DNA from: CAVQMB01 sp963713445
GTDB taxonomy: Bacteria; Pseudomonadota; Gammaproteobacteria; Competibacterales; Competibacteraceae
Assembly: GCA_963713445.1 (NCBI GenBank)
Contig: CAVQMB010000015.1
Coordinates: 66,743 to 130,742, forward strand
DNA length: 64,000 nucleotides
Direction: 5' to 3'
Of the stretch, positions 43,570 through 52,962 are shown piece after piece (the stretch's first letter is position 1; every line of letters begins with the position of its first letter). The notes under the pieces were generated by a model. That model saw nothing but the letters and a program-made list of their open reading frames with translations. It made no database searches and was not told the DNA's origin. The position numbers and the translations under genes were made by a program.

Positions 43570-44568
43570 ATGCAGAGTCTTGGTGTATCCGACCAGGGTC
43601 GCCGTCCCAGCATGGTGGCGTTGTTAGTTGCGGCGGTTCGACATCTGGAAGTGCGTATGCTGCTTGTGTTACTTGCACTCGGTGCGGGGTTATCGATTGT
43701 TTCGCCGTACTTCCTGACGGTTAGCAACCTGTTCAACATTATGGATCAGTCGGTGGTGACCGGTATTGCAGCAATCGGCCAGACGCTGGTGATCCTGGTT
43801 GCCGGTATCGACCTGTCGGTGGGGTCACTGGTTGGCGTGACCGGTGTCGTGCTGGGGCTGTCGCTGGCTCCGTTTGGTATGGTGGGCGGTATTGTCGCGG
43901 CCTTGCTAGCCGGCGCGTTCGCCGGCTTCATCAATGGATTCATCGTCACCAAGGGCCGCGTAGCCGCCTTCATCGTTACTCTTGGGATGCTGTCGATTGG
44001 CCGCAGCATGGCGTATATCCTCAGCAACCAGAGTTCCATTACCGTGCCCATGGATTTCGGCATTATAGCCAGCGGGCACGTACTGGGCCTGCCGTTCAAC
44101 GTGCTGGCGCTGATCCTGCTGTATCTCGCAACCTGGCTGTATCTGACGTATACGAAGGGAGGGCGCACGCTGTATGCCCTGGGTTCGAATGCCGAGGCAG
44201 CCCGTGTCGCGGGCCTGCGGGTGGACCGTTACCGCATCCTGGCTTATGTGGTGTCAGGGGTGACCAGCGCCATCGCCGCCGTATTTCTGTCGGCCCGGGT
44301 GTTGTCCATTGATCCGATTGCCGGCACGGGCCTGGAACTGGACACGATTGCCGCCGTGGTTATTGGTGGTGCCAGCCTTTTCGGCGGTCGCGCCTCGGTC
44401 ATCGGTACGCTGATTGGTGGCGTTATCATGGTCCTGATACGCAACGGCCTGAATCTGCTTGATGTGTCGCCTTACTGGCAGGGTACCGCAATTGGCTCCA
44501 TCATTATCGCTGCGGTGCTGCTCGAGCGGCTGTTCGGCTCCGACCATGGTGCCGGGCGTGGACGATAA
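43570..44568 (+). CDS. Sugar ABC transporter permease (RbsC-type)
   Basis: 332 residues, very hydrophobic, about 8-10 membrane segments. It carries the family blocks QTLVILVAGIDLSVGSLVGV, NGFIVTKGRVAAFIVTLGML and GTGLELDTIAAVVIGGASLFGGRAS. These place it in the branched-chain/ribose permease superfamily, RbsC group. It probably forms a homodimeric channel with the double-ABC ATPase encoded 97 bp upstream. Confidence 0.93.
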   Translation: MQSLGVSDQGRRPSMVALLVAAVRHLEVRMLLVLLALGAGLSIVSPYFLTVSNLFNIMDQSVVTGIAAIGQTLVILVAGIDLSVGSLVGVTGVVLGLSLAPFGMVGGIVAALLAGAFAGFINGFIVTKGRVAAFIVTLGMLSIGRSMAYILSNQSSITVPMDFGIIASGHVLGLPFNVLALILLYLATWLYLTYTKGGRTLYALGSNAEAARVAGLRVDRYRILAYVVSGVTSAIAAVFLSARVLSIDPIAGTGLELDTIAAVVIGGASLFGGRASVIGTLIGGVIMVLIRNGLNLLDVSPYWQGTAIGSIIIAAVLLERLFGSDHGAGRGR

Positions 44569-44640
44569 GGCATTGGCGGACGTTATGAATGCTGTTTAAC
44601 CGACAGCATGCTTTGTGCGGTTGCTATTCGGAGGAACACC

Positions 44641-46623
44641 ATGTCGAACCGAGAGCCATCTGTTGCCATCAAATTATTCGGTACCGAAACCCCTGATACC
44701 CGCGGTCGCCAACTGACGGCCGGACCGCTGAGCGTGGAGCTGGATAACGGCGCGGTCCGCTATATTCGGTACCAGGGTGTCGAAGTTTTGCGCGGCATCG
44801 GATTCCTGGTGCGCGACGAGAATTGGGGGACCTATCCGGCAACCATCGATAAGCTAAACGTCAGCGATACCGAGACCGGTTTCGAAGTCAGTTACGACGC
44901 TTACTGCGGCGACGCTAGCCGACGGATTGGTTACCAGGCACGGATTACTGCCGATCGTTCGGGTGAACTCCTGTTCGATGTGATCGCGACGCCGGACACC
45001 GATTTCCCTACCAATCGTACCGGCTTTGTGGTTCTGCATCCGGTCGGGTGCAGTGGTCGTCCGGTGGCGGTCCAGCATGTGGACGGCCGCCGCGAGCAGG
45101 CTCGATTTCCCGAGATTATCGATCCACTGCAACCGTTCCTGGAAATCCGCTCATTGACCCACGAGGTCATGCCCGGAATCACCGCAACCTGCGAAATGAC
45201 TGGCGATACTTTTGAGATGGAGGATCATCGCAACTGGACCGATGCATCCTATAAGACGTACTGCCGGCCGCTGGCGTTGCCCTGGCCTTACACCCTGAAG
45301 CGTGGAGAGGCGGTTCACCAGACGGTACGTCTGGTCATGGCAGGCGTGACTCGCCCCGGGAGCGAACCAGCGACGGGGTTGGGTCAGCGCATCGAGCTGG
45401 GTGCGGTGAGTGAGCAGCGCCTGCCGGAGATTGGCCTGGGCGTGCCTGCGAGCGAGGTGCGACATGCGCTGGCCGAAGCCGATGTGCTGAAACGGTTGGC
45501 TCTGCACTTGCTGGTGTGTCAGTTTGATCCACGCCAGGGTCATGATGAAAAGGTGCTGCGTGACTATCAGGCCCTCGGCGAGCACTTGGACGCGGCTCGG
45601 GTGCTGGAAATTGTCCTGCCGTGTAACGATGAGCCGGCAAATGAATTGCGGGCTATCGCCAGCCAAGTGGCCGCCAGTGGGATTGACTTGGCGGCGATAA
45701 CGGTTTCGCCGGCGGTTGATATGAAGGCCGTGTTGCCGGGTAGTGCACCACCACGCGTGCCGCCGCTGGAATCAATTTACCAGGCGGCACGCCAGGCGTT
45801 TCCGGATACGCCGCTAGGGGGTGGGACATACGCCTTTTTCACTGAGCTGAATCGCAAGCGTCCGCCGCTCGACGCGCTTGACTTTGTTAGCTTTACTACC
45901 GGGCCGATCACTCATGCGGCTGATGATCGGTCGGTGATGGAAACGTTGAGCGCACTTCCCTACGTCAGCCAGTCTGTCAAGATGTTCATCGGGGATCGGC
46001 CGTTTCGGGTGGGCCCCAGCGGCATCGGCGCCCGGGACAATCCTTATGGTGACAGTGTAACGTCTAACCCTGATAACCTACGTCTTTGTCTGGCCGAAAT
46101 GGACCCGCGTCAGCGGGGAATTTTTGGTGCGGCGTGGACACTGGGATATCTGGCCGCCTTCGCTCGTGGCGGTGCTGCGGCAGTTTCGATGAATGCGCCT
46201 ACCGGTCCGCGCGGGCTCATCTACCGCAGGGCTGACTATGAGCAGCCCTATTTCGATGAGCCTGGTTCGGGCAGTGTGTATCCGGTATTTCATGTGCTGC
46301 GCGATCTGGCGCGGGCGGCAGGTCAATCGCTGGTGGCGGTGACTGGCACTGATCCGGCGGGGCTGGCAACCCTGGCCTGCCGGGACGACGATGGTCGGAT
46401 TACAGTTTGGCTCGCTAATCTACGGGATCACGCGTTTGAAGTGACGGTTTCCGGTCGCGACATGGCCGGCTCAAGCCTCCGCCGGCTGGATCAGGACACG
46501 TTTATAGCGGCGACGCAAGATCCTGCCGGGATACCGCTGTCGAAAGATGTGGTAACCGGCGACGGCCGTTGCAATGTGGGACCCTACGGTATCCTCCGGA
46601 TCGACATTCCGGCCATTGGATGA
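44641..46623 (+). CDS. D-apionate lactonase-like protein
   Basis: 660 residues, cytoplasmic, no signal peptide. The opening (LTAGPLSVELDNGAVRYIRYQGVEVLRGIGFLVRDENWGTY), the middle DHRNWTDASYKTYCRPLALPWPYTL and the C-terminal barrel-like part resemble the apionate lactonase (ApnL) family of D-apiose catabolism, as I remember it. That family opens apionolactone to apionate. Placement behind a pentose-type ABC transporter and FCD-GntR regulator agrees. The other apn/apd genes are not in the window, so an enzyme acting on a related aldonolactone is possible. The ATG at 44641 follows GGAGGA. Confidence 0.65.
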   Translation: MSNREPSVAIKLFGTETPDTRGRQLTAGPLSVELDNGAVRYIRYQGVEVLRGIGFLVRDENWGTYPATIDKLNVSDTETGFEVSYDAYCGDASRRIGYQARITADRSGELLFDVIATPDTDFPTNRTGFVVLHPVGCSGRPVAVQHVDGRREQARFPEIIDPLQPFLEIRSLTHEVMPGITATCEMTGDTFEMEDHRNWTDASYKTYCRPLALPWPYTLKRGEAVHQTVRLVMAGVTRPGSEPATGLGQRIELGAVSEQRLPEIGLGVPASEVRHALAEADVLKRLALHLLVCQFDPRQGHDEKVLRDYQALGEHLDAARVLEIVLPCNDEPANELRAIASQVAASGIDLAAITVSPAVDMKAVLPGSAPPRVPPLESIYQAARQAFPDTPLGGGTYAFFTELNRKRPPLDALDFVSFTTGPITHAADDRSVMETLSALPYVSQSVKMFIGDRPFRVGPSGIGARDNPYGDSVTSNPDNLRLCLAEMDPRQRGIFGAAWTLGYLAAFARGGAAAVSMNAPTGPRGLIYRRADYEQPYFDEPGSGSVYPVFHVLRDLARAAGQSLVAVTGTDPAGLATLACRDDDGRITVWLANLRDHAFEVTVSGRDMAGSSLRRLDQDTFIAATQDPAGIPLSKDVVTGDGRCNVGPYGILRIDIPAIG

Positions 46624-46751
46624 AGCGCCCCGTGGACGCGGGTTCCGGCCCGGCGACAGCGAAGGCAATGTCTATTCGATATCGGAATAAGCCTTGCGCT
46701 TTGCGCCGGCGGCAGTGCGTTGGCGGAGATATCAGATTTCCAGCTTAAGGC

Positions 46752-47474
46752 TCAGCGCATGCTCGCTGACAGAGGAGTGACCTGATGGGCAAACTCGCGC
46801 AGGCGGGCAGTGTCATGTATGCCGACACTGCGACCCTGCAGCGTGACGATACCGGCGCGCGCCAGACTGTTTAGAATTCGCGAGAAGGTCTCCGGGGTTA
46901 TCGATAGGCGCGAGGCGATGCTCTGCTTGGGCACCGCCAGGTCGATGACCGCGGATTCGGCGCGCGAATTGGGTAGCCGCTCCAGTAAATAGCCGACCAC
47001 CCGCAGGGTGGCGTTTTGCAGAGTCAATTTGTCAATCTCGTTGACCTGCTGGTGCAACCGCATGCTGAGTTTGCCGAGCAGTACCAGGCACAAATCGTTC
47101 GAGCCACGTAGCAGAGTGAGCAGGGTGTTATTGTCGAAGCCGTATAGCACACTGTCAGTGAGCGCGGCGGCGTTGACGGGGTAACGTTTCTGCGGCAGAA
47201 ACGGCACGGCTTCGGCGAACAGCTTGCCGGGCCCCATCAGCTCGATGATCTTTTCGTGACCCTCGGGGGATACCCGGAACAGCTTGATCTGGCCCTTGAG
47301 CAGGAGATAGAAGCGTTCGGCTGGCTGGCCAAGGTCGAACAACCGGCCACCCTCGTCGAGCGAAATGACACGGGTCGTGGCGAGTACCTGCTGCAGTTGC
47401 TGGTCGTCGAGAATACTGAAGAATTGAAGTTGCCTGACCCGTTCCGGGTCGACCGCGAGACGTTTGTCGGACAT
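46752..47474 (-). CDS. Crp/Fnr-family regulator, DNR-like (NO/anaerobic response)
   Basis: 240 residues. An N-terminal cyclic-nucleotide-binding-like barrel (LFDLGQPAERFYLLLKGQIKLFRVSPEGHEKII) is followed by a long dimer helix. The C-terminal helix-turn-helix contains SIASRLSITPETFSRILNSL, with the E-xxSR recognition set that reads TTGAT-type boxes. No N-terminal cysteine cluster is present, so it is not FNR/ANR itself but the DNR/NNR type, which binds haem and senses NO in Pseudomonas. Upstream is a perfect FNR box. Gene neighbours (nnrS, nar) support this role. Confidence 0.85.
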   Translation of the reverse strand: MSDKRLAVDPERVRQLQFFSILDDQQLQQVLATTRVISLDEGGRLFDLGQPAERFYLLLKGQIKLFRVSPEGHEKIIELMGPGKLFAEAVPFLPQKRYPVNAAALTDSVLYGFDNNTLLTLLRGSNDLCLVLLGKLSMRLHQQVNEIDKLTLQNATLRVVGYLLERLPNSRAESAVIDLAVPKQSIASRLSITPETFSRILNSLARAGIVTLQGRSVGIHDTARLREFAHQVTPLSASMR

Positions 47475-47536
47475 ATTTGGTGTTGGGGGATTGCCGCTGT
47501 ACCGGGTTGCGAGTGCCTAAGGATACACGACGGCGG

Positions 47537-47550
47537 TTGATTTGGATCAA
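47537..47550 (-). promoter_or_regulatory. FNR/ANR box upstream of the DNR-like gene
   Basis: TTGATTTGGATCAA, a perfect TTGAT-N4-ATCAA site, 62 bp upstream of the start codon at 47474. No clear -10 is found at the usual 22-bp distance (TATCCT lies only 11 bp downstream), so the exact start and sign of regulation are open. Confidence 0.75.
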
Positions 47551-47631
47551 ACTTCGTCCTGGTCGCAGGATTGCAATGTTATCGCGCCGGCGAGGCTAGT
47601 GCCCTAGTGTCGGGTCACGGTACGAGCGGTT

Positions 47632-48036
47632 TTAGCCGAGTCTGAACAGATGTCCCAAAACGGGCGGTAGCACGGATTGACTGCGCGCAACCAGTACGAT
47701 ATAGCCGAATGTCGCCAGTGCCAGCAACCAGGCAACAGTGCGAACCGGTTTGGTACGGCCGCGTTTAAGCGCGACTGTGCCGAGCAGTATGTAGACTGTC
47801 AACGCAACCACTTTGGCGGTCAACCAACTGTCGGCGAAAGGATACTGCCCGATCAGCAGTGCCAGGCTAACGCCGCTGGCCAGTAGCAGCGTATCGATCA
47901 GGTGAGGTATCACCTTGACCCAGCGCTGCTGTAACCGTGGAGAGTCGACCAGCATCCACAGGCCACGCAGGATGAACAGGCTACCACTCAAGGTGACCAT
48001 AGTGATATGCAAGCGTAGCAGCAGCAGGAACGTCAC
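47632..48036 (-). CDS. SirB2 family membrane protein
   Basis: 134 residues with four hydrophobic segments. LLLLRLHITMVTLSGSLFILRGLWML, RWVKVIPHLIDTLLLASGVSLAL and TAKVVALTVYILLGTVALKRG match the SirB2 family, a small integral membrane group of unknown biochemical function. It starts with a GTG that overlaps the nnrS stop codon (GTGA), so the two are co-translated. The co-location with nnrS suggests a role in NO or respiratory stress. Confidence 0.87.
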   Translation of the reverse strand: MTFLLLLRLHITMVTLSGSLFILRGLWMLVDSPRLQQRWVKVIPHLIDTLLLASGVSLALLIGQYPFADSWLTAKVVALTVYILLGTVALKRGRTKPVRTVAWLLALATFGYIVLVARSQSVLPPVLGHLFRLG

Positions 48037-49244
48037 CGCCGGGCCCGCGTGGCGTTGATGGGATGTAATGGGGTGGCCGCCGCGTCAACCCTGGGGCGGC
48101 ACAGAATGGGCGCGTAAACCCACAGAAACAGGATGAATGCACTGGTCCAGCAGGCGCCGGCGAGGTCCAGTAGGAGCATATAGTGCGACGGTAGGACACC
48201 GGCACTGATTCGCGTTACGGCAGCCGCTGTCAGCAGACCGTAAGCCACCACGGTGGTGCCCCGCGCCCGCAGTGGCCGTCCGGTATGGCCCAGCGCGACC
48301 CGGGTCATCATGGCGAGAATCATGGTGCTGATGGCGCCTACGGTCAGTGCGTGCAGGGCGGCGCTGCGGGTGATGGACACACCGGCGTCAGCCAGCGCCA
48401 ACAGACCGTAGCCAACTGGCAGCCACGCGTAGCCCAACTGCAGGATTAGCAACAGCGGGTTGCGCCAGGTGCGCCATCCGCGCCAGCCGATGAGCCGGGC
48501 ACCGTGGGCCAGCGCGGCTAAGGTGGCGAACAGCGCGGTGAGCCGGCTGTCCGGTAGCAGGCTGTCAAACAAGGCCACCGCAATCGTCGCGGCGATGACC
48601 AGTCGTTCCAGCCAAGGCCAGGAGCGGGGCAGTCGGGCGTCGCCTGTGTGACGGAGCCAGTTGCCACTGAACGACGGGATGACGCGACCGCCGATGATGG
48701 TGATGAGCAGTAGCGTGAGATGCAGCATCAGAAAGCCGGCTGGCTGGGTTACACTGGAACTACCGGCCAGTACCGGCAGATACAACGCATCGAGCAGCGC
48801 GATGAGCGCCAGAATGCCGACCAGCGGATAGTTGCGGCGATTGCCGGCGGCCACGATCTCACGCCCTACGGTCACCACCAGCAGTAGCGGGAAGCCCAGC
48901 GTCAGTATCAGCAGCAGCCAAGCCGGGAGCGCTGCAGCCAGCAGTGCAGCCACCCGGGCGCTCAGCCAGGCCACAACCAATAGGACCAGCTGCCGGCCAT
49001 GTACCGCTGGTCGACCGGTCCAGGCCGCCACCGAGGTCAACAGGAAACCGGCGATGACCGCCAGCACAAAACCGAACAGCATCTCATGGATATGCCAGGC
49101 CAGGATGTTAGCGGGGGCGCCGGGCCAGCGCCAGCCGTAAAGCAGGCTTAGCCAAGCTGGAATCAGCAGCGTGGCAGCGCAGCCGGCGACCAGAAAGAAC
49201 GCCCTAAAACCGAAGGTCGACAATGTTGCAAGGGTGCGTAACAT
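48033..49244 (-). CDS. nnrS: NnrS family haem/copper membrane protein
   Basis: 403 residues, almost entirely hydrophobic, about 12 membrane segments. WHIHEMLFGFVLAVIAGFLLTSVAAWTG, GGRVIPSFSGNWL and MTRVALGHTGRPL contain the conserved histidines of NnrS. The family relieves NO stress and is usually controlled by NO-sensing regulators. The ATG at 49244 is preferred because the 25 residues upstream are polar and unlike the family. An FNR box sits 62 bp upstream inside a long palindrome. Confidence 0.92.
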   Translation of the reverse strand: MLRTLATLSTFGFRAFFLVAGCAATLLIPAWLSLLYGWRWPGAPANILAWHIHEMLFGFVLAVIAGFLLTSVAAWTGRPAVHGRQLVLLVVAWLSARVAALLAAALPAWLLLILTLGFPLLLVVTVGREIVAAGNRRNYPLVGILALIALLDALYLPVLAGSSSVTQPAGFLMLHLTLLLITIIGGRVIPSFSGNWLRHTGDARLPRSWPWLERLVIAATIAVALFDSLLPDSRLTALFATLAALAHGARLIGWRGWRTWRNPLLLILQLGYAWLPVGYGLLALADAGVSITRSAALHALTVGAISTMILAMMTRVALGHTGRPLRARGTTVVAYGLLTAAAVTRISAGVLPSHYMLLLDLAGACWTSAFILFLWVYAPILCRPRVDAAATPLHPINATRARR

Positions 49245-49292
49245 AATGACGTGAAGCGAATGAGAATTGATGTCGTCAGGGTAAGCAGGGTG

Positions 49293-49332
49293 CCGCCGTG
49301 CGGCCTTGATATATATCAAGGCCGCACGGCGG
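49293..49332. promoter_or_regulatory. 40-bp perfect palindrome with central FNR box (nnrS control site)
   Basis: All 20 base pairs of symmetry hold, with the centre between 49312 and 49313. The middle is TTGATATATATCAA (49306-49319), a perfect FNR/ANR/DNR box, and GC-rich arms extend 13 bp on each side (left arm CCGCCGTGCGGCC). On the minus strand a weak -10 (TACCCT, 49283-49278) lies 22 bp from the box, the class II distance for nnrS. No matching -10 is present on the other side. The palindrome could also form a cruciform or RNA hairpin. Confidence 0.8.
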
Positions 49333-49434
49333 GCCGTTGCATCGGGGTACTCCGCAATGCGGTTTTACAGTTCGGACACTGCCGCTTACTCTGCCGCATC
49401 CATCGATCCATCCTGAATGAGGTAAAGACGGACT

Positions 49435-50466
49435 ATGACAAGCAATCCTTCATCATCCACAGTTCTGCCCACGCGACAGCTGGGTCACACCGATATGCAG
49501 ATCACCCGGGTAGGATTCGGCGCCTGGGCGATCGGCGGCCCCGAGTGGGCTGTCGGCTGGGGTCCCCAGGATGACGCGGAATCGATTGCTGCGATTCGCC
49601 ATGCAATAGAGCGGGGCATCAACTGGATTGATACGGCGGCGGCCTATGGACTGGGCCATTCCGAGGAAGTTGTCCGGCAAGCGCTGCAGTCGATTCCCGG
49701 GGATCAAAGACCATACGTGTTTACCAAGTGTGGTCTGGTCTGGGATGAAAGCAACCGCAAGGCGCTCCCGCAGCGGGTAGGCGATCGGGCCAGCATTCGC
49801 CGTGAAGTGGAAAACTCGCTGCGCCGGCTGGGGGTCGAACGCATCGATCTGTATCAGGTGCACTGGCCTGCTGAGGACGGTACGCCGCTGGAGGACTATT
49901 GGGGTGCGTTACTGGAGCTGAAGCGTGAAGGCAAGGTCCGCGCCATTGGGTTGTCGAACCACAACGTGACGCAGCTGGAAGTTGCCGAAGGTGTCGGCCA
50001 CGTCGATACGCTGCAGCCACCTTTCTCGGCGATTCGTCGCGCAGCGGCGGAGGCCGAGCTGCCGTGGTGCCAGGCTCATGAGACGGGGGTCATCGTATAT
50101 AGCCCGATGCAGTCCGGTCTGCTGACTGGACGCTTCAACGCTGAGCGGGCCCGGGCGTTGCCTGCGGATGATTGGCGCTCACGCAACCCCGAATTTGCCG
50201 GTGATAACCTGGATCGGAATCTTGGACTGGCCGCTGCGCTGCGGCCCATTGCCGATCGCCACGGTGTCAGTGTGGCCGCGGTAGCCGTGGCATGGACGTT
50301 GGCCTGGCCCACCGTAACCGGCGCTATCGTGGGAGCCCGCAGCCCGGGACAAGTTGATGGCTGGTTGGATGCAGCCAGTCTGCAGTTGACCCCTGAGGAT
50401 ATGCAGGAAATCGCCAGAGCCATAGCGGACACCGGCGCGGGGAGTGGGCCCGCGCTGCCGAGTTGA
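49435..50466 (+). CDS. Aldo/keto reductase
   Basis: 343 residues, an NADPH-dependent TIM-barrel reductase. Catalytic residues are visible: Asp and Tyr in NWIDTAAAYGLGHSEEVV, Lys in YVFTKCGLVW, His in DLYQVHWPA. Cofactor motifs near the C-terminus are WTLAWPTVTGAIVGARSPGQVD. The subfamily resembles stress-related YhdN/general-stress AKRs. The substrate is unknown. It is divergent from nnrS and shares the palindromic intergenic region, so joint control is possible. Confidence 0.9.
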   Translation: MTSNPSSSTVLPTRQLGHTDMQITRVGFGAWAIGGPEWAVGWGPQDDAESIAAIRHAIERGINWIDTAAAYGLGHSEEVVRQALQSIPGDQRPYVFTKCGLVWDESNRKALPQRVGDRASIRREVENSLRRLGVERIDLYQVHWPAEDGTPLEDYWGALLELKREGKVRAIGLSNHNVTQLEVAEGVGHVDTLQPPFSAIRRAAAEAELPWCQAHETGVIVYSPMQSGLLTGRFNAERARALPADDWRSRNPEFAGDNLDRNLGLAAALRPIADRHGVSVAAVAVAWTLAWPTVTGAIVGARSPGQVDGWLDAASLQLTPEDMQEIARAIADTGAGSGPALPS

Positions 50467-50765
50467 GTTCTGGTGAGTTTGTAATGTGACGGCGGTGTGC
50501 GCTTACGCAGCGATGCCCGCCCGGGATATGGTTGGCAGCCGTGAATCCGATGCCCCTGGGCGGCGGCGCGGCCAGCTGCGGTTGATGGGGCTATGGTCCG
50601 CTGTACTTGCCGGCGCACACCACTTTGGTTGTCATGCCCAACGCGGGTTGTGGCTGCCGGCACTCAGCTCGTTTCCGGTGACCGGGCGACAGGGTGGCGA
50701 TCGTTGGCGACTGCGTCACCACATCGCGGCGCATCGCTGCTCACGGTGCGGTGTCGCGGGGGCTA
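50467..50765. other. Gap downstream of the aldo/keto reductase; no gene recognised
   Basis: About 300 bp between two convergent genes. Open frames here run into the RRM gene in the wrong frame and have no start context. No T-tailed hairpin was found. Confidence 0.4.
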
Positions 50766-51053
50766 TCACCAGCGGCCGCGGCGACCCCGTCCGCCGCGGC
50801 TGGCCTTCTCCACGGCGATATTTACCTTAAGTGGCCGGCCGCCGAGATTCTTGCCATTTTGCTCGAGCGCCGTCTCCGCGGCCTGCTGGGTCTTGAAGGT
50901 AATGAAAGCGAAGCCTTTAGGGCGTCCGGTCTCGCGATCCATGATCAATGCCAGTTCCTCGATTTCGCCGTAAGGTGCGAATACGTCGCGCAACTGATCT
51001 TCATCGGCGGTGTAAGGCAGATTTCCGACATAAAGCTTGTTTTGTTGTGCCAT
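50766..51053 (-). CDS. RRM-type RNA-binding protein
   Basis: 95 residues: one RNA-recognition motif with RNP2 LYVGNL (residues 7-12) and RNP1 KGFAFITF (about 46-53). A short Arg/Gly-rich tail (SRGGRGRRGRW) follows. This is the bacterial counterpart of the cold-inducible glycine-rich RNA-binding proteins. It probably acts as an RNA chaperone in the cytoplasm. Two other genes nearby suit stress adaptation, a cold-shock protein and a diguanylate cyclase, but they are not in the same operon. Confidence 0.92.
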   Translation of the reverse strand: MAQQNKLYVGNLPYTADEDQLRDVFAPYGEIEELALIMDRETGRPKGFAFITFKTQQAAETALEQNGKNLGGRPLKVNIAVEKASRGGRGRRGRW

Positions 51054-51684
51054 TGAGCAACTCCGTAGATTCGGTAAAGGATTGAAAAACGGGGAGGCAG
51101 CGCATTCCCTGCTGCGCTGAGGAAGGACGTGGATCTTGTGGCCACGATTAAGGGCACGTCAGTGCCCGCCACCCAATCGTAGCATGCTGAGAATACCACG
51201 GATCGGCGGTTACGCCGATCACTACACACTTTTGCAGTGGTCTTGACAGAGCGTTCGTTGGTGTGGCGCCCAAGTAGAATCGTGTGCGTAGCAGTCGTCC
51301 CTCAGTACCTCAAGCGGTAACGTCAACTGTCGTCGAACATGCCAGTTATCAAGACCGGTGATGTCTGATCAACAGATAGACTGGACTTTCGGGTATGGGT
51401 TCCCGATGGACCGATCCGGAAGTCGTGTGTTGATTGCGAGCATCGGTTGCGTGAACGGACAGGGGCTGGCCGGGTCGGCACAATTGACACACCACGGGCA
51501 GGCTATGGCTGAAACAATATCCGTTTTATCCATGTGCTTGATCTGGTTCCGGGTATCCTGTGCAGGTGACTGTATGAGCCATGCTTTGTATGTACTTTTT
51601 TTGTCCTTTATATGCATCTAGATGATAACTTAATGGCCTGTTCTGGCTTTCTCCTTCACGATTCCGTAAAGACACAAGACAGCA
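51054..51684. other. 631-bp divergent gap between the RRM and diguanylate cyclase genes
   Basis: Only small frames occur here (one of 87 codons at 51358-51621, lacking a ribosome site or known motif). Cold-inducible RNA chaperone genes often carry long structured leaders, so part of 51054-51240 may be the RRM leader. The last 100 bp become AT-rich and probably hold the cyclase promoter. Confidence 0.4.
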
Positions 51685-52962
51685 ATGCAGCACATCGGAT
51701 CAGCACGTTACCGCATCGACTGGTTTACCGCTGAGTTCGGGGATTCTCGCACCGAGCGCTTGTACCGGCGCAGCGTGTTGCGTATGACCACCAATTACCT
51801 GACAGCGACCTTGGCCGTGGCGGCAGTCATTTTGTTTACGGACGGGTTGGTCGATCTCGGGAGTCTGGGGTGGGACTGGAGCACCGGGCTGCTGCTGACT
51901 TCCCGGGGTCTGACCGCGGTCTTGTTGCTGGCTGCGATTTACGCGGCGCGGCGCTGGCCGGAATTCGTGCTCAACGGCGTTTGTGCGACGGGCTGCGAGA
52001 TCCTGGTGATGTGCCTGTTTATGCTGGTTACCGTCTGGCGTCCCCTGGGAGTGGCTGGGCAGGCCATCCGCATCGTGATTTTCCTGCTCGTGGTTTATCT
52101 GTGTTTTCCGAATCGGTTTGTGTATTCATTGTGGGTCGCTGCAAGCGGTTCCGTGGCCTTCATAGCCTTGATGGCATGGTGGCACCTGGCATCGTCGAGT
52201 CAACTACTTGTTCTCGGGGCGCTAGTGCTCTTCAGTAATTTCGTGGGTGCGGTGGCTGCTCACCGGATCAGTTATTCGCGCCGCTACCATTTTCAACTGC
52301 TGGTCGGCAGCCGCCGCGCTAATCTGAAGCTGCGTCGGGTTCAGGCCCAGCTTTATCATTTAGCGACAACCGATTCGTTGACAGGACTGTCTAATCGGCG
52401 GCACTTTTTTGAGCTGGCTGAACGTGCTTGGAGTAGGGCGCGTCGCTATAATGAACCGCTCTCGTTGCTGTTTCTGGATTTGGATCGCTTCAAGGGGATT
52501 AATGACCGTTTTGGTCACGCGGTGGGTGACGCTGTACTCGTTAAAGTGGCCGAGATATGCCGCAGCCAGCTCCGCGGGATCGATATCATAGGACGGCTGG
52601 GAGGTGAGGAAGTGGCCGCAGTGCTACCCGGCGCAACGCTGCAGGAGGCCATCTTGGTCGGCCAGCGTCTGCGTGCTGCCATCGCCGATCAGCGGTTGCA
52701 GGAGCAGACTCCGCTCGGCCAGGTGACGGCCAGCATTGGTGTGGTGGAGTGCCTGCATGAAACGGATACCATTGGCGACGCATTGCGGGTCGCCGATGAA
52801 GCGCTCTATCAGGCCAAGGGTAGCGGTGGCAACCAGGTGATCCCGTTGCCGATGCCGCCTAAGCGACCGGACGCAGCCGCCCGCGGCTTAGGGACACCAT
52901 GCTCATCGCCTGCGGCCGAGTGTGAGCAACGTCTGGGTGCTGGAGAGCTGAGTCGGCGCTGA
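51685..52962 (+). CDS. Membrane-bound GGDEF diguanylate cyclase
   Basis: 425 residues. The N-terminal half (about 35-195) has six hydrophobic segments, an uncharacterised membrane sensor region. A short coiled linker leads to a GGDEF domain starting TTDSLTGLSNRRHFF. The active-site loop is GGEEV (306-310), and an inhibitory I-site RxxD (RGID, 297-300) lies five residues before it. LDLDRFKGINDRFGHAVGDAVL is intact, so c-di-GMP synthesis with product inhibition is expected. The signal is unknown. Confidence 0.92.
   Translation: MQHIGSARYRIDWFTAEFGDSRTERLYRRSVLRMTTNYLTATLAVAAVILFTDGLVDLGSLGWDWSTGLLLTSRGLTAVLLLAAIYAARRWPEFVLNGVCATGCEILVMCLFMLVTVWRPLGVAGQAIRIVIFLLVVYLCFPNRFVYSLWVAASGSVAFIALMAWWHLASSSQLLVLGALVLFSNFVGAVAAHRISYSRRYHFQLLVGSRRANLKLRRVQAQLYHLATTDSLTGLSNRRHFFELAERAWSRARRYNEPLSLLFLDLDRFKGINDRFGHAVGDAVLVKVAEICRSQLRGIDIIGRLGGEEVAAVLPGATLQEAILVGQRLRAAIADQRLQEQTPLGQVTASIGVVECLHETDTIGDALRVADEALYQAKGSGGNQVIPLPMPPKRPDAAARGLGTPCSSPAAECEQRLGAGELSRR

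Noticed and set aside
51358..51621. 87-codon ORF in the RRM-cyclase gap
   Set aside because: No ribosome site, no recognisable domain; the hydrophobic end is in AT-rich DNA that is more likely promoter.
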